DNA from: Roseivivax jejudonensis
GTDB taxonomy: Bacteria > Pseudomonadota > Alphaproteobacteria > Rhodobacterales > Rhodobacteraceae
Direction: 5' to 3'
DNA: 64,000 nt
Assembly: GCF_900172265.1 (NCBI RefSeq)
Contig: NZ_FWFK01000001.1
Coordinates: 496,001 to 560,000 of the forward strand
Under the pieces are notes generated by a model. That model did no database searches. It saw only the letters and a list, made by a program, of their open reading frames with translations, and was not told the origin of the DNA. Positions within the stretch are counted from its first letter, which is position 1. Every line of letters begins with the position of its first letter. Both the position numbers and the translations under genes were made by a program. Positions 1 through 9,177 of this stretch are shown in pieces.

Positions 1-1455
1 CAGCTTGCCCTCCACCGCGCAGGCCGGGCAGGCCTCCGGCATCGGTTTGGTCTCGCCGCATTGGTGGCAGACGAGCCGGCGCTGGAAGCGGTGCTCGACC
101 ATGCGCGCGTCGCATTGGTCGCAGCCGATCTGATGCCCGCAGGCACGGCAGAGCGTGACCGGGGCGTACCCGCGGCGGTTCAGGAACAGCAGCGACTGCT
201 CGCCGCGGTCGAGCCGCGCGCGGATCGCCGCCGCCAGGGTCGGAGAGATCCAGCGCGTCGCCGGCAGGTCCTCGCCCCGCATGTCGATCGCGCGCATGTC
301 GGGCAGCACCGCCTCGCCGAAGCGCGAGGTCAGCGTCAGCCGGTCGTACTTGCCGGCCTCGGCATTGGCCCAGCTTTCGAGCGAGGGCGTCGCGGAGGCC
401 AGCACCACCCGCGCATCGTTGAGCGAGGCGCGCAGCACCGCCATGTCGCGCGCATTGTAGAGGACGCCATCCTCCTGCTTGTAGGAGGTGTCGTGTTCCT
501 CGTCGACGACCACGAGCCCGAGATCCCGAAAGGGCAGGAACAGCGACGAACGCGCGCCGACGACAAGCTCCGCCCCGCCTTCGGCGACCATCTTCCAGAC
601 CCGGCGCCGCTCGGTCTGGGTGACGCCGTGATGCCATTCGGCGGGCCGCGCGCCGAAGCGGGCCTCCACCCGCGTGAGGAATTCCGATGTCAGAGCGATC
701 TCGGGAAGGAGGACCAGCGCCTGCCGGCCCTGCCGCAGGCACTCGGCCACGGCCTCGAGGTAGACCTCGGTCTTGCCCGAGCCCGTCACCCCCTTGAGGA
801 GCGTGGTGCCGTAGCGGCCGGCGCGCAGCCCCGCGCGCAGAGCTTCGGCCCCCGTGGCCTGGTCCTCTGTCAGGGTCTTGCCGCCCCAATCGGGGTCGAG
901 CCGGGGATAGGGCGTGTCGCGTGGCGCGTCTTCCTCACGTACGACGCCCTGCTTGACGAGACCCTTGATGACCGAGGCCGTCACCCCGGCGGCGTCCGCC
1001 AGTTCCTTCTGCGTGAGGGCGAGCCCGCCCATGTCGTCGAGCACGTCGAGCACCCGCCGGCGCGCGTCGGTTTCGCGGTCAGGGCGCCCGGCGCCGCGGC
1101 GATAGATCCGCCGCGTGGCGACGGCATCCCCCAGCGCCGGCGCCCGCGTCGCGAGGCGCAGCATCGCCGGCAGCGGCGTCAGCGTGTATTCACCGGCCTT
1201 CTCGAGGAAGTCGCGCAGCTCCGCCCGCATCGGCGCCGTCTCGAGCACGCGTGCGACGCTGCGGACCTTGGACGGGTCGAAATCGCCCTTTCCCGGTCCC
1301 CAGACAACGCCCCAGACCTTCCGCGGCCCCAGCGGAACCTCGACGAAGGCGCCCTGCCAGCAGCCGCCTTCGGGCGCGCGATAGTCGAGCGCCCCACCGA
1401 GGGGCTGCGTCGTCAGCACGCCGATCAGCGCGCCCTCGTCGAAGAAGGCATCCAT
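1..1455 (-). CDS. priA: Primosomal protein N' (PriA helicase), 3' end cut by window edge
   Basis: PriA is the superfamily 2 DNA helicase that restarts stalled replication forks. The visible 485 codons begin at the ATG complementary to 1453-1455 (MDAFFDEGALIGVLTTQPLG) and run off the left edge with no stop. The Walker A motif VTGSGKTEVY lies near 765-793 and the DEEH box (VVDEEHDTSYKQE) near 470-515. The first zinc-binding cysteines (LCRACG, CDQC, VCHQCG, CPAC) lie near 1-160. Full-length alphaproteobacterial PriA is about 730 residues, so roughly the last third is missing here. It is transcribed divergently from the transaldolase gene. Assignment is firm because helicase and zinc motifs occur in the expected order. 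Confidence 0.95.
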   Translation of the reverse strand, partial: MDAFFDEGALIGVLTTQPLGGALDYRAPEGGCWQGAFVEVPLGPRKVWGVVWGPGKGDFDPSKVRSVARVLETAPMRAELRDFLEKAGEYTLTPLPAMLRLATRAPALGDAVATRRIYRRGAGRPDRETDARRRVLDVLDDMGGLALTQKELADAAGVTASVIKGLVKQGVVREEDAPRDTPYPRLDPDWGGKTLTEDQATGAEALRAGLRAGRYGTTLLKGVTGSGKTEVYLEAVAECLRQGRQALVLLPEIALTSEFLTRVEARFGARPAEWHHGVTQTERRRVWKMVAEGGAELVVGARSSLFLPFRDLGLVVVDEEHDTSYKQEDGVLYNARDMAVLRASLNDARVVLASATPSLESWANAEAGKYDRLTLTSRFGEAVLPDMRAIDMRGEDLPATRWISPTLAAAIRARLDRGEQSLLFLNRRGYAPVTLCRACGHQIGCDQCDARMVEHRFQRRLVCHQCGETKPMPEACPACAVEGKL

Positions 1456-1565
1456 CGCGTATGGGGCTCCTCGTGTTAGCGCCCAAGGCCGGCACTTTCG
1501 CGTCCCGGACCCATCGGGTATGACACGGCCGAACAATTGCCAATCCATCCCCGGGAGGGAGAGAG

Positions 1566-2219
1566 ATGAAGTTTTTCGTCGACACCGCCGACATCGACGC
1601 CATCCGCGAGCTGAACGAGCTCGGCATGGTGGACGGCGTGACCACCAACCCCTCGCTGATCCTCAAGTCGGGGCGCGACATCCACGAGGTGACCAAGGAG
1701 ATCTGCGATCTCGTGGACGGCCCGGTCTCTGCCGAGGTGATCGCGCTCGCTGCCGAGGACATGATCGCCGAGGGCCGCAAGCTGGCGGACATCGCGGGCA
1801 ACATCGTCGTCAAGGTGCCGCTGACCTGGGACGGCCTCAAGGCCTGCAAGGTGCTGTCGGGCGAAGGCAAGATGGTCAACGTCACGCTCTGCTTCTCGGC
1901 CAACCAGGCGCTGCTCGCGGCAAAGGCCGGGGCGACCTTCATCTCGCCCTTCATCGGCCGCCTCGACGACCTGAACCTCGACGGGGTCGATCTGATTTCG
2001 GACATTCGCGAGATCTACGACAATTACGGCTACGAGACCCAGATCCTCGCCGCGTCGATCCGCAATGCCAACCACATGTCGGACTGCGCCAAGATCGGCG
2101 CCGACGTCGCGACCGCGCCGCCCGCGGTCATCAAGGCAATGGCGAACCATGTCCTGACCGACAAGGGCCTCGATGCCTTCGTGAAGGACGCACAGAAGGC
2201 GGGCATCAAGATCGTCTGA
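1566..2219 (+). CDS. tal: Transaldolase / fructose-6-phosphate aldolase family
   Basis: A 217-residue small transaldolase (type 3B / TalC-FSA group), a cytoplasmic class I aldolase of the non-oxidative pentose phosphate pathway. The N-terminus [13 protein letters not shown] and the VTTNPSL motif near residue 25 are typical. The Schiff-base lysine is probably K83 in NIVVKVPLT. The length matches the small TalC-type subfamily (about 215-220) rather than the roughly 320-residue TalA/B type. A strong purine-rich ribosome binding site (GGGAGGGAGAG) sits just before the ATG. It is a single-gene unit closed by a good terminator. Sequence alone does not separate transaldolase from fructose-6-phosphate aldolase activity. 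Confidence 0.93.
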   Translation: MKFFVDTADIDAIRELNELGMVDGVTTNPSLILKSGRDIHEVTKEICDLVDGPVSAEVIALAAEDMIAEGRKLADIAGNIVVKVPLTWDGLKACKVLSGEGKMVNVTLCFSANQALLAAKAGATFISPFIGRLDDLNLDGVDLISDIREIYDNYGYETQILAASIRNANHMSDCAKIGADVATAPPAVIKAMANHVLTDKGLDAFVKDAQKAGIKIV

Positions 2220-2246
2220 GCGGCCGCCGTCGATCGCGGACAGTGA

Positions 2247-2273
2247 CGCCGGCCTTTCGGGGCCGGCGTTTTT
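2247..2273 (+). terminator. Rho-independent terminator after tal
   Basis: A perfect 8-bp GC stem (CGCCGGCC / GGCCGGCG) with a 6-nt loop is followed by five T residues, 27 bases after the tal stop codon. Confidence 0.85.
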
Positions 2274-2330
2274 CGTTTGATCCACGGCGCCGCCGTGCCG
2301 GACGGCGCGGCGCCGCCTCGGTCGGCAACG

Positions 2331-2359
2331 AAAAAGCCCCGCCACATCGGGCGGGGCTT
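2331..2359 (-). terminator. Rho-independent terminator of the petABC operon
   Basis: On the minus strand a 9-bp stem (AGCCCCGCC / GGCGGGGCT) with a 6-nt loop is followed by a run of T residues. It lies 25 bases past the petC stop and faces the tal terminator, so the two convergent units are insulated from each other. Confidence 0.85.
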
Positions 2360-2384
2360 CGTCATGCCGGGGCGAGAAGCGCGA

Positions 2385-3179
2385 TCAGGTGTCGCGCTTC
2401 TTGATCGGCGCCCAGATGCGCTTGTTCGTGAGGTAAAGCAACACGGCGAGGATCGTGAGGAACACGACACCCGCGAAGCCGGCCTGCTTGCGCGCCATCA
2501 TCTTGGGCTCGGCCGTCCACATCAGGAACGCGGCGACATCCTTGGCTTCCTGCTCGAGCGTGGGCTCGGGCTGGCCTTCGGCATAGGCCACGTCGTCGCC
2601 GTAGAGCGGCGGCGCCATGCCGATCCAGGTGCCGGGATACGCCTCGTTCTCGTAGAGGATCGTGCCCGCCTGCTCCTGCTGCTCGCCAGTGTAACCGGTC
2701 AGCAGGGAGGCGATGTACTCGGCGCCGCCCATCCCCTTGAAGAACTGGTTGAGGCCGGTGCCGTAGGGGCCGTGGAAGCCCGCGCGCGCTTTCGCCATAA
2801 GCGACAGGTCGGGCGCCCCGACGGCGTTGTTCTCGGGGAAGTTGTCGGTCGGCCGCGCGGGGCGGTAATCGTCCTCTTCCTCGTCGAAGACCTCGAAGTT
2901 CTGTTCGGCGTAGGCGCGCACCTCGGCGTCGGAGTAGCCCGGGCCGCTTTCGTCGCCGAGCGACCGGAGCGGCACGTATTTCAGGCCGTGACAGCCCGAG
3001 CAGACCTGGGTGTAGACCTGCAGGCCGCGCTGAAGTTGCGCCTGATCGTAGCTGCCGAACGGCCCCTCGAACGAGAAGTCGTAGTCGGTGACGTGTCCGC
3101 CCGCACCGGCGGCATAGGCGCCGCTGGCCAGGGTCAGGGTCGTCGCGACCAGTGCGGATGTGGCAATCGATCGGATCAT
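2385..3179 (-). CDS. petC: Cytochrome c1, ubiquinol-cytochrome c reductase
   Basis: The c-type cytochrome subunit of the bc1 complex, which passes electrons from the Rieske protein to soluble or membrane cytochrome c. The chosen ATG at 3179 opens a signal peptide ([20 protein letters not shown], cleavage near AYA). This gives 264 residues, close to other rhodobacterial c1 proteins; an upstream in-frame ATG would only add a non-conserved leader. The haem-binding CSGCH motif and a C-terminal membrane anchor (about 235-255) ending in basic residues are visible. It is the last gene of the petA-petB-petC operon and is followed by a terminator. Confidence 0.96.
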   Translation of the reverse strand: MIRSIATSALVATTLTLASGAYAAGAGGHVTDYDFSFEGPFGSYDQAQLQRGLQVYTQVCSGCHGLKYVPLRSLGDESGPGYSDAEVRAYAEQNFEVFDEEEDDYRPARPTDNFPENNAVGAPDLSLMAKARAGFHGPYGTGLNQFFKGMGGAEYIASLLTGYTGEQQEQAGTILYENEAYPGTWIGMAPPLYGDDVAYAEGQPEPTLEQEAKDVAAFLMWTAEPKMMARKQAGFAGVVFLTILAVLLYLTNKRIWAPIKKRDT

Positions 3180-3198
3180 TGTCTGTGTCCGTCCTTTC

Positions 3199-4545
3199 TT
3201 ATTCCGCGGGGGCGACGTTCGGCTTCGTCGAGGTTCCGCCGGAGGCCGCGGCATGCGCCTCGAAGTCCGCCTCGATCGTGTCGGGGCGCGCCAGCGGTTT
3301 CTCGATCACGCCGAGCAGGGGCAGGATCACGAGGAAGTACGCGAACCAGTAGGTCGACGCGATGAGCGAGATCCAGTCGTACGGGAACTCGGTCGACTGG
3401 GCGCCGACCCACATCAGCACGACGAAGTCGACGATCAGCAGCGCGAACCACCACTTGAACATCGGGCGATAGCGGCCCGACCGCACGCTCGAGGTGTCGA
3501 GCCACGGCGCCAGGGCCATCACCGCGATGGCGCCGAACATCGCCAGCACGCCGAAGAACTTCGCGTCGATGATGCCGCCGGTGATGAAGCTGGTGATCTG
3601 CACGATCCAGACTTCGGACGTGAAGGCCCGCAGGATCGCGTAGAACGGCAGGAAGTACCATTCGGGCACGATGTGCGCGGGCGTCGCCAGCGGGTTGGCC
3701 TCGATGTAGTTGTCGGGGTGACCGAGGTAGTTCGGCATGAAGCCCACGATCGCGAAGAACACCGCGATGATGACCGCCAGCGCGAACAGGTCCTTGATCA
3801 CGTAGTAGGGCCAGAACGGAACGGTGTCCTTCTCGGCCTCGGCCTTTGAACTCCGGCGCACCTCGACCCCGGTGGGGTTGTTGTTGCCGGTGGTGTGGAA
3901 CGCCCAGATGTGCACGATCACCAGGCCCGCGATGATGAACGGGAACAGGTAGTGCAGCGAGAAGAAGCGCGTCAGCGTGTAGTTGCCCACCGCCGGTCCG
4001 CCCAGAAGCCAGGTCTGGATGGTCTCGCCGATGCCCGGAATCGCACCGAACAGGCCGGTGATCACGGTGGCACCCCAGAACGACATCTGGCCCCACGGCA
4101 GCACGTACCCCATGAACGCGGTGCCCATCATCAGCAGGTAGATCAGGATGCCGATGATCCAGGTGACCTCGCGCGGCGTCTTGTACGATCCGTAGTAGAG
4201 GCCGCGGAAGATGTGGAAGTAGACCGCCACGAAGAACAGCGATGCGCCGTTGGCGTGGATGTAGCGCAGCGCCCAGCCGCCGTTCACGTCGCGCATGATG
4301 TGCTCGACCGAGGCGAAGGCCATGTCGACGTCGGGCGTGTAGTGCATGACCAGCGTGATGCCGGTGATGATCTGCAGCACCAGCGTGAAGGTCAGCACGA
4401 TGCCCCAGATCCACATCCAGTTCAGGTTCTTCGGAGTGGGGATCATGATCGTGTCGTAGAGGATGCCGAGAATCGGCAGCCGCGAATGCAGCCACTTCTC
4501 GCCGCCCGTCTTCGGTTCGTAGTGGTCGTGGGGAATCCCAGCCAT
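3199..4545 (-). CDS. petB: Cytochrome b, ubiquinol-cytochrome c reductase
   Basis: The membrane core of the bc1 complex, with two b haems and the quinol oxidation (Qo) and reduction (Qi) sites. The product is 448 residues with about eight transmembrane helices. The Qo-site PEWY motif ([13 protein letters not shown]) and the [12 protein letters not shown] segment are intact. The start [15 protein letters not shown] matches the family and is preceded by a GGGAGG ribosome binding site; a longer frame upstream overlaps petA and is not used. It lies 13 bases after petA and 19 bases before the petC start, so the three genes are cotranscribed. Confidence 0.97.
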   Translation of the reverse strand: MAGIPHDHYEPKTGGEKWLHSRLPILGILYDTIMIPTPKNLNWMWIWGIVLTFTLVLQIITGITLVMHYTPDVDMAFASVEHIMRDVNGGWALRYIHANGASLFFVAVYFHIFRGLYYGSYKTPREVTWIIGILIYLLMMGTAFMGYVLPWGQMSFWGATVITGLFGAIPGIGETIQTWLLGGPAVGNYTLTRFFSLHYLFPFIIAGLVIVHIWAFHTTGNNNPTGVEVRRSSKAEAEKDTVPFWPYYVIKDLFALAVIIAVFFAIVGFMPNYLGHPDNYIEANPLATPAHIVPEWYFLPFYAILRAFTSEVWIVQITSFITGGIIDAKFFGVLAMFGAIAVMALAPWLDTSSVRSGRYRPMFKWWFALLIVDFVVLMWVGAQSTEFPYDWISLIASTYWFAYFLVILPLLGVIEKPLARPDTIEADFEAHAAASGGTSTKPNVAPAE

Positions 4546-4558
4546 GGTCTTTCCTCCC

Positions 4559-5122
4559 TTAACCCAGGACGATCGTTGTTTCGCCGTCGAAGCCCGCGAC
4601 CGGCACCGGCAGGTTCTGCGGTGCGGGGCCACGGCGCATCCGGCCAGCCGTGTCGTAGTGCGAGCCGTGGCAGGGGCAGAACCACCCGCCGAAGTCGCCG
4701 GCGCCGTTGCCGAGCGGGACGCAGCCCAGATGGGTGCACACGCCCATCATCACGAGCCAGCGGCCCTCTTCGTCGAGCGTCCGGTTTTCGTCGGTCGCGT
4801 CGGCCTGCCCCTGAATGTTCTCGTTCCGGGCGATCGGATCAACGAGATCGGACAATTCGACGCTGCGCGCCTGCTCGATCTCTTCCTGCGTGCGGTGCCG
4901 GATGAAGACCGGTTTGCCCAGCCACTGCACCGTGAGCTGCGTGCCCTCGGACACGCCGCCGATGTCGACGCGGATCGACGACAGCGCGCGCACGTCGGCG
5001 GAGGGGTTCATCTGGTTGACGAGGGGCCAGACCGCCGCGCCTGCGGCGACGGCCCCGGCACCCGCGGTGGCGTAGTAGAGGAAATCCCTACGGGTGCCTT
5101 CGGTATCGTCTGCGTGGGACAC
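4559..5122 (-). CDS. petA: Rieske iron-sulfur protein of the cytochrome bc1 complex
   Basis: The 187-residue 2Fe-2S subunit that oxidises ubiquinol at Qo and reduces cytochrome c1. The cluster-binding boxes CTHLGC and CPCHGSHYD are present near the C-terminus. The N-terminus carries a twin-arginine type anchor ([12 protein letters not shown], then a hydrophobic stretch) and the flexible hinge [15 protein letters not shown]. The start is a GTG at 5122 giving [15 protein letters not shown], chosen because it matches known fbcF products and follows a GGAG box about 9 bases upstream. The frame extends further upstream to an ATG with no conserved sequence. First gene of petABC. Confidence 0.95.
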   Translation of the reverse strand: MSHADDTEGTRRDFLYYATAGAGAVAAGAAVWPLVNQMNPSADVRALSSIRVDIGGVSEGTQLTVQWLGKPVFIRHRTQEEIEQARSVELSDLVDPIARNENIQGQADATDENRTLDEEGRWLVMMGVCTHLGCVPLGNGAGDFGGWFCPCHGSHYDTAGRMRRGPAPQNLPVPVAGFDGETTIVLG

Positions 5123-5280
5123 GAGGTTTTCTCCGTTCCTGAGCCCCGGACCCCGGGGCGCAATTGCCGAGCCGCTCGCGGACGCACCGCAAGCCTTGTG
5201 GGAGCGGTGTTTAACGGCGGTGCCCGCACGCGTCCAGAACACAAACGCTTGTAATCGCGCACAGCGCCGATCTGTCGCGG

Positions 5281-5307
5281 TTGAGCGGAACCCGCGAACG
5301 GTATATC
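5281..5307 (+). promoter_or_regulatory. Possible sigma70-type promoter for the outer-membrane barrel gene
   Basis: TTGAGC (5281-5286) and TATATC (5302-5307) resemble -35 and -10 boxes, although the spacer is short (15 nt). They lie about 40 bases upstream of the preferred ATG at 5344. This favours the shorter protein start over an in-frame TTG at 5281. Confidence 0.3.
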
Positions 5308-5343
5308 GGTTGGTCCTGCGTCAAGACGCCGACTGGATACCCG

Positions 5344-6024
5344 ATGACTCTTACCGTGCATGCGCCCCGCGCATGGATCTTTGCGACCGCTTTCGCCCTC
5401 CCGACCGTCGCGGCCCTGCCCGCTGCGGCGCAGGACTACGAGTTCTCGCTCTATTCCGGGGTTCAGAGCTCTCCGCACAGCCGCATCGAGGGCGAGCTGC
5501 CGAACGGCGACTCGTTCGACGAACTGATCGGCTGGGAGGGGCGCTCGTTCGAGATGCCGCCCTATTACGGTCTGCGCGGCACCTATTGGCGGACCGATCG
5601 GCTCGGGTTCGGCGTCGAGTTCACGCATTCCAAGGTCTACGCGCCCGATGACGAAGCTGAAGATGCCGGCTTCGACAATTTCGAACTGACCGACGGCGTG
5701 AACGTCCTGACCGCCAACACGATGTACCGCTGGCCCGACAACTTCCGCGCGCTGACGCCCTATGTCGGCGGCGGGCTCGGCGTGGCCGTGCCGCATGTCG
5801 ATGCCGATCCGTCGGACGGCGACTCGACATACGAATACCAGTTCGGCGGTCCCGCGCTGCGACTCATGGCCGGTGCGAGTTACGACCTGACCGACCGGCT
5901 GGCCGTGTTCGGCGAATACCAGTTCACCTACTCGACGATGGATCTCGATCTCGAGGATGGCGGCGACGTCGAGACCGACATCAAGACGAACGCCGTGAAT
6001 GTCGGCCTGACGCTAAAATTCTGA
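5344..6024 (+). CDS. Outer-membrane beta-barrel protein
   Basis: A 226-residue protein with a signal peptide (MTLTVHAPRAWIFATAFA..., cleavage after AAAQ). Alternating amphipathic strands follow, and the chain ends with the phenylalanine characteristic of outer-membrane barrels (NVGLTLKF). An internal stretch GEYQFTYSTMDLDL resembles the last strands of the opacity/OmpW-like eight-stranded barrels. Function is unknown; it may be an adhesin-like or small porin-like protein. The frame is open from a TTG at 5281, but the ATG at 5344 places the signal peptide correctly. Divergent from petA, convergent with the GST gene. Confidence 0.8.
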   Translation: MTLTVHAPRAWIFATAFALPTVAALPAAAQDYEFSLYSGVQSSPHSRIEGELPNGDSFDELIGWEGRSFEMPPYYGLRGTYWRTDRLGFGVEFTHSKVYAPDDEAEDAGFDNFELTDGVNVLTANTMYRWPDNFRALTPYVGGGLGVAVPHVDADPSDGDSTYEYQFGGPALRLMAGASYDLTDRLAVFGEYQFTYSTMDLDLEDGGDVETDIKTNAVNVGLTLKF

Positions 6025-6028
6025 AGTC

Positions 6029-6634
6029 TCAGGCGGGTGCGCTGTCGCGCATCGAGTCACGCTCCGCAAATCCGGCCTGCCACCCCGCGAGGGTCGGGCG
6101 CCCCGTACGCCAGGCCCGTGCGTCGTGGCGCAGGTCGAGATAGCCGAGCGCACAGGCCAGCGCGATCTGAGCCGCCGTCACCCGCCCGGCAAGATGCGAC
6201 GACCAGCGCGATTCCACCGCGTCCAGCGCGCGGGCGACCTTGGACCACTGCGCCTCGATCCACGGTTCGTGCACCTTGTCCTCCGGGCGGAACCGTGCCT
6301 CGTAGACCATGGCGACCGCGGCCTCCATGACGCCGTGTGCCGTGGCCTCGAGGGTCAGGATTTCCCACAGGCGGCTCTCGGGGTAGAGGCCGGCATCGCT
6401 CCTTGCGTCGAGGTAGCGGCAGATCACCCGGCTATCGTACAGCGTCGGCCCGTCCTGCCGGCCGAGCGCCGGGATCTTGGCCAGCGGGTTGGCGGCGGTC
6501 AGCGCCGGGTCGGGATCGAGCGCGTCAGCGCGGACGTCGCGCAACTCCGTCCCTTGGAGAAGGCCCGTTTCGGCGAGCGTGACGCGCACGGTGCGCACGA
6601 AGGGCGAAGCGGCGGAGCCGTAGAGAACGAACAT
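6029..6634 (-). CDS. Glutathione S-transferase family protein
   Basis: A 201-residue cytoplasmic protein with the thioredoxin-like N-terminal domain of GSTs. It begins MFVLYGSAASPFVRTVRV, where the SPFVR turn is the usual active-site region, and continues with the glutathione-binding TLYDSRVICRYLD segment near residues 65-80. An all-alpha C-terminal domain follows. Many rhodobacterial GSTs of this type resemble YibF. The substrate cannot be inferred. It lies 70 bases downstream of xerC on the same strand and may be cotranscribed with it. Confidence 0.88.
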   Translation of the reverse strand: MFVLYGSAASPFVRTVRVTLAETGLLQGTELRDVRADALDPDPALTAANPLAKIPALGRQDGPTLYDSRVICRYLDARSDAGLYPESRLWEILTLEATAHGVMEAAVAMVYEARFRPEDKVHEPWIEAQWSKVARALDAVESRWSSHLAGRVTAAQIALACALGYLDLRHDARAWRTGRPTLAGWQAGFAERDSMRDSAPA

Positions 6635-6704
6635 GGCGAACCCGTGAACGGAGTGGCAGGAACGCGCGCAGCCTAGGCCCGTGCGGCGCAGGGCGGAAGG
6701 GCCG

Positions 6705-7631
6705 TCAGCGCGCCTTCGGGTGCGCGGCCTCGTAGACCCGCATCAGGTGCGCACCGTCGACGCCGGTATAGGCCTGCGTCGTCGACAGCGACGCGTGGCC
6801 GAGAAGTTCCTGGATCGCGCGAAGATCGCCGCCCGAGGCCAGAAGATGTGTCGCGAAGCTGTGGCGGAAGGCGTGCGGGGTCGCGGTGGCCGGAAGGCCG
6901 AGCTGCATCCGGGCCCGCTCGCACGCCTTCTGGACGAGCCGGGGATTGAGCGGCCCGCCCCTTTGTCCGCGAAAGAGCGGCGCGTTCGGCGCTGCGGGAT
7001 GCGGGCAGGCCGCCGCGTATCGTTCGACCGCCGTGCGCGCGATCGGCAGTAGCGGCACCACGCGTTCCTTTCCGCCCTTGCCGCGGATGCGCAACGCCTC
7101 GGCAAGCGGCAGGTCGGCGCCGGTGAGGCCCAGCGCCTCCGACACGCGCAGCCCGCAGCCGTAGAGCAGAGTCACCACGGCCACGTCGCGCAGCGCGATC
7201 CATTCCTCGCGGGCCTGCAGTTCGACCGTGCCGATCATCTCCCGCGCGGCCTCCTCGGCCATCGGGCGCGGCAGCTTTTTCTGAAACCGCGGCGCGCGGG
7301 CCGACAGCACGGCAGTAGGCTCCACGCCCTCGCGTTCGGCGAGCCAGCGGTAGAAGGCCTTGACCGCAGAGAGCTTGCGCGCGACCGACCGCGCACCCAC
7401 CTCGCCAGAGCGCAGGCGCGCCATCCAGGCGCGCATGTCGCGGGTCTCGACCCGCATCAGGGCGGCGAGGCCCTGCGGATCGGCGCGATGCCCGGTCATG
7501 AAGGCGATGAAGTCCGCCACGTCGCGGCGATAGGCGTTCACCGTCGCGTCGGCGGATCCTTCGACCGCGCGACGCGCGGCCAGCCAGTCCTCGAGCGCGT
7601 CGCGCGCCTGAGGGCTGATCGTCAGGGTCAC
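6705..7631 (-). CDS. xerC: Tyrosine recombinase XerC
   Basis: A 308-residue site-specific recombinase that resolves chromosome dimers at dif together with XerD. The N-terminal SAM-like core-binding domain spans about 1-100 and the catalytic domain about 125-300. Catalytic residues are all visible: R in GCGLRVSEAL, K in RGKGGKER, HxxR in HAFRH, H in LLGHASL, and the nucleophile Y in TTQAYTG. The start is a GTG at 7631 that overlaps the stop of the DUF484 gene by 4 bases (GTGA), indicating translational coupling. The DUF484-xerC pair is also seen in other proteobacteria. A frame extending far upstream of the GTG is an artefact of the overlap. Confidence 0.95.
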   Translation of the reverse strand: MTLTISPQARDALEDWLAARRAVEGSADATVNAYRRDVADFIAFMTGHRADPQGLAALMRVETRDMRAWMARLRSGEVGARSVARKLSAVKAFYRWLAEREGVEPTAVLSARAPRFQKKLPRPMAEEAAREMIGTVELQAREEWIALRDVAVVTLLYGCGLRVSEALGLTGADLPLAEALRIRGKGGKERVVPLLPIARTAVERYAAACPHPAAPNAPLFRGQRGGPLNPRLVQKACERARMQLGLPATATPHAFRHSFATHLLASGGDLRAIQELLGHASLSTTQAYTGVDGAHLMRVYEAAHPKAR

Positions 7632-8335
7632 GAGAGCCAGCGCCGCATGGACCGCTCGAACACGCCGGCGAAGAAGGCGAGGAGGTCGGTGCCGTGCTGT
7701 GGCGTGAACTGGTGCGGATCCTCGGCCCCGAGCACGAGCAGCCCGGGCAGACGGCCATCGCCGAAATCGAGCTTCAGGCACGCCTCGGACCGGATCCAGT
7801 CGCCCAGATCGCCGTAGATCGCGGTATCGCCCGCCGCCCGCTGGCGCAAGGTGACCTGCCGGATCGGGGCGCCTCGGCCCTCCGAAATGTAGGCATCGAC
7901 GAAACCGGGCTCGGCGACCGTAAGCACCTCGCCCAGCTTGCGCACGGCGGGCACCTCGCCGCCCTCGCGGCTTTCGAGGACGAGTTTCACGCAATCCACG
8001 CGCAGGATGTCGGCGACGTCTCCGCCGAGATCGCGCAGGAACGCCTCGAACTCGATGGGATCGAGCAGGCGCAGGATCGCGCGATGGATCTGGTTGGTCC
8101 CTGCGAGGTTCTCGTAGGCGGCCGCGATGACCGAACGGTGGGTCTCTTCGAGCCGGTCGAGCCGGGTCTCCAGCCGCTCCATCGCGATGCCGCGCAGATC
8201 GACGATATTGGCGCCCATGGCGCGCTCGTTCGCGGCGACGAGCGCGCGCATGAGATCCTTGTCGTCGAGGACCATGTCGGGCTTGGCGATGATCGTCTCG
8301 CGCAGGGTGTCTTCGATGCGGGCGGGATCGGTCAT
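7628..8335 (-). CDS. DUF484 family protein (GAF-like), upstream of xerC
   Basis: A 235-residue DUF484 protein, a GAF-like fold widely found next to xerC but with no settled biochemical role. The N-terminal helix region (MTDPARIEDTLRETIIAKP, DMVLDDKDLMRAL) and the C-terminal GAF-like strands ending FERSMRRWLS fit the family. The ATG at 8335 is preceded by a GAAGAGGT ribosome binding site. An upstream in-frame ATG lacks one and adds Arg/Pro-rich sequence unlike the family. Cotranscribed with xerC through a 4-base overlap. Confidence 0.9.
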   Translation of the reverse strand: MTDPARIEDTLRETIIAKPDMVLDDKDLMRALVAANERAMGANIVDLRGIAMERLETRLDRLEETHRSVIAAAYENLAGTNQIHRAILRLLDPIEFEAFLRDLGGDVADILRVDCVKLVLESREGGEVPAVRKLGEVLTVAEPGFVDAYISEGRGAPIRQVTLRQRAAGDTAIYGDLGDWIRSEACLKLDFGDGRLPGLLVLGAEDPHQFTPQHGTDLLAFFAGVFERSMRRWLS

Positions 8336-8478
8336 CAATACCTCTTCGTGCGGCAGCGCAGGATGGCGCGGTCCAGCGCGCCGGTCGGTTCTTTCGTGTG
8401 TCTCCGGCCGGGCGGGCCAAGTCAATCTGGCACGGGGCCGCCGCCGTGCCGGGGTGACCTCCACGCCACGGCCGCTCC

Positions 8479-9177
8479 TCAGTCGCCGAGATACGCGCGG
8501 AGCGCGTCCGGCGGGTCGGCGAACAGCGCTTCGGTGTCCCGAGGCGCTGCCGCCCGTCCCTCGGATACGAGGATCGTGCGGGGCGCGACGCGGTGCGCAT
8601 CGGCCGGATCGTGCGTAACGAGAAGCGCGAGCGCCCCGGTTTCGGACACGACGCGGCGCGTCTCCTCCAGCATCTCGGCGCGAAGCGCCGGGCCCAAAGC
8701 CGCGAACGGCTCGTCGAGCAGCAGGATCGGACGCGCCTGCAGGAGCGCGCGGGCAAGCGCCGCGCGGCTTTGCTGCCCGCCGGAGACCGCGCCGGGTTTC
8801 CGGTCGCCCAGCCCGTCGAGCCCCATGCGCGCGAGCGCGGCATCGCGGCGCGCGCGCGCCTCGTCCGTCAGGCGCCCGCCCCGGGGCCGCAGCGCAAGGT
8901 CGAGGTTGCCCGCGAGCGTCAGGTGCGGAAACAGGTTGTTGTCCTGAAACAGCGTCGCCACCGGCCGGTCGCCCGGACCGAGCGGGGTCAGGTCCTGCCC
9001 ATGCCAGAGGATCCGGCCCTCCGACGCGGGGCGGAAGCCCGCGATCACGTCGAGAAGCGTCGACTTGCCCGCGCCCGAGGGCCCGATCACTGCCACGAGG
9101 CCCGGCGCCTCCACGCGCAGATCCGCCGCCAGCCGAAAGGCCCCGGCACCGGTGACCACGCCCTCAAGCGTCAGCAT
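8479..9177 (-). CDS. thiQ: Thiamine ABC transporter ATP-binding protein
   Basis: A 232-residue ABC ATPase that energises import of thiamine or thiamine pyrophosphate. It carries Walker A GPSGAGKST, a Q-loop (FQDNNLFPHLT), the signature SGGQQSRAALARALL and Walker B ILLLDEPF followed by an H-loop (VTHDPADA). The DNNLFPHL variant is characteristic of ThiQ. Its start overlaps the end of thiP by 14 bases. It is the last gene of the riboswitch-controlled thiBPQ operon. Confidence 0.95.
   Translation of the reverse strand: MLTLEGVVTGAGAFRLAADLRVEAPGLVAVIGPSGAGKSTLLDVIAGFRPASEGRILWHGQDLTPLGPGDRPVATLFQDNNLFPHLTLAGNLDLALRPRGGRLTDEARARRDAALARMGLDGLGDRKPGAVSGGQQSRAALARALLQARPILLLDEPFAALGPALRAEMLEETRRVVSETGALALLVTHDPADAHRVAPRTILVSEGRAAAPRDTEALFADPPDALRAYLGD

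Noticed and set aside
61-1479. A 472-codon plus-strand frame opposite priA
   Set aside because: The minus strand carries the PriA Walker A, DEEH and zinc motifs, so the plus frame is a shadow.
6705-8843. A 712-codon frame extending XerC far upstream
   Set aside because: The upstream part overlaps the DUF484 and thiQ genes in another frame. XerC homology begins at the GTG at 7631.
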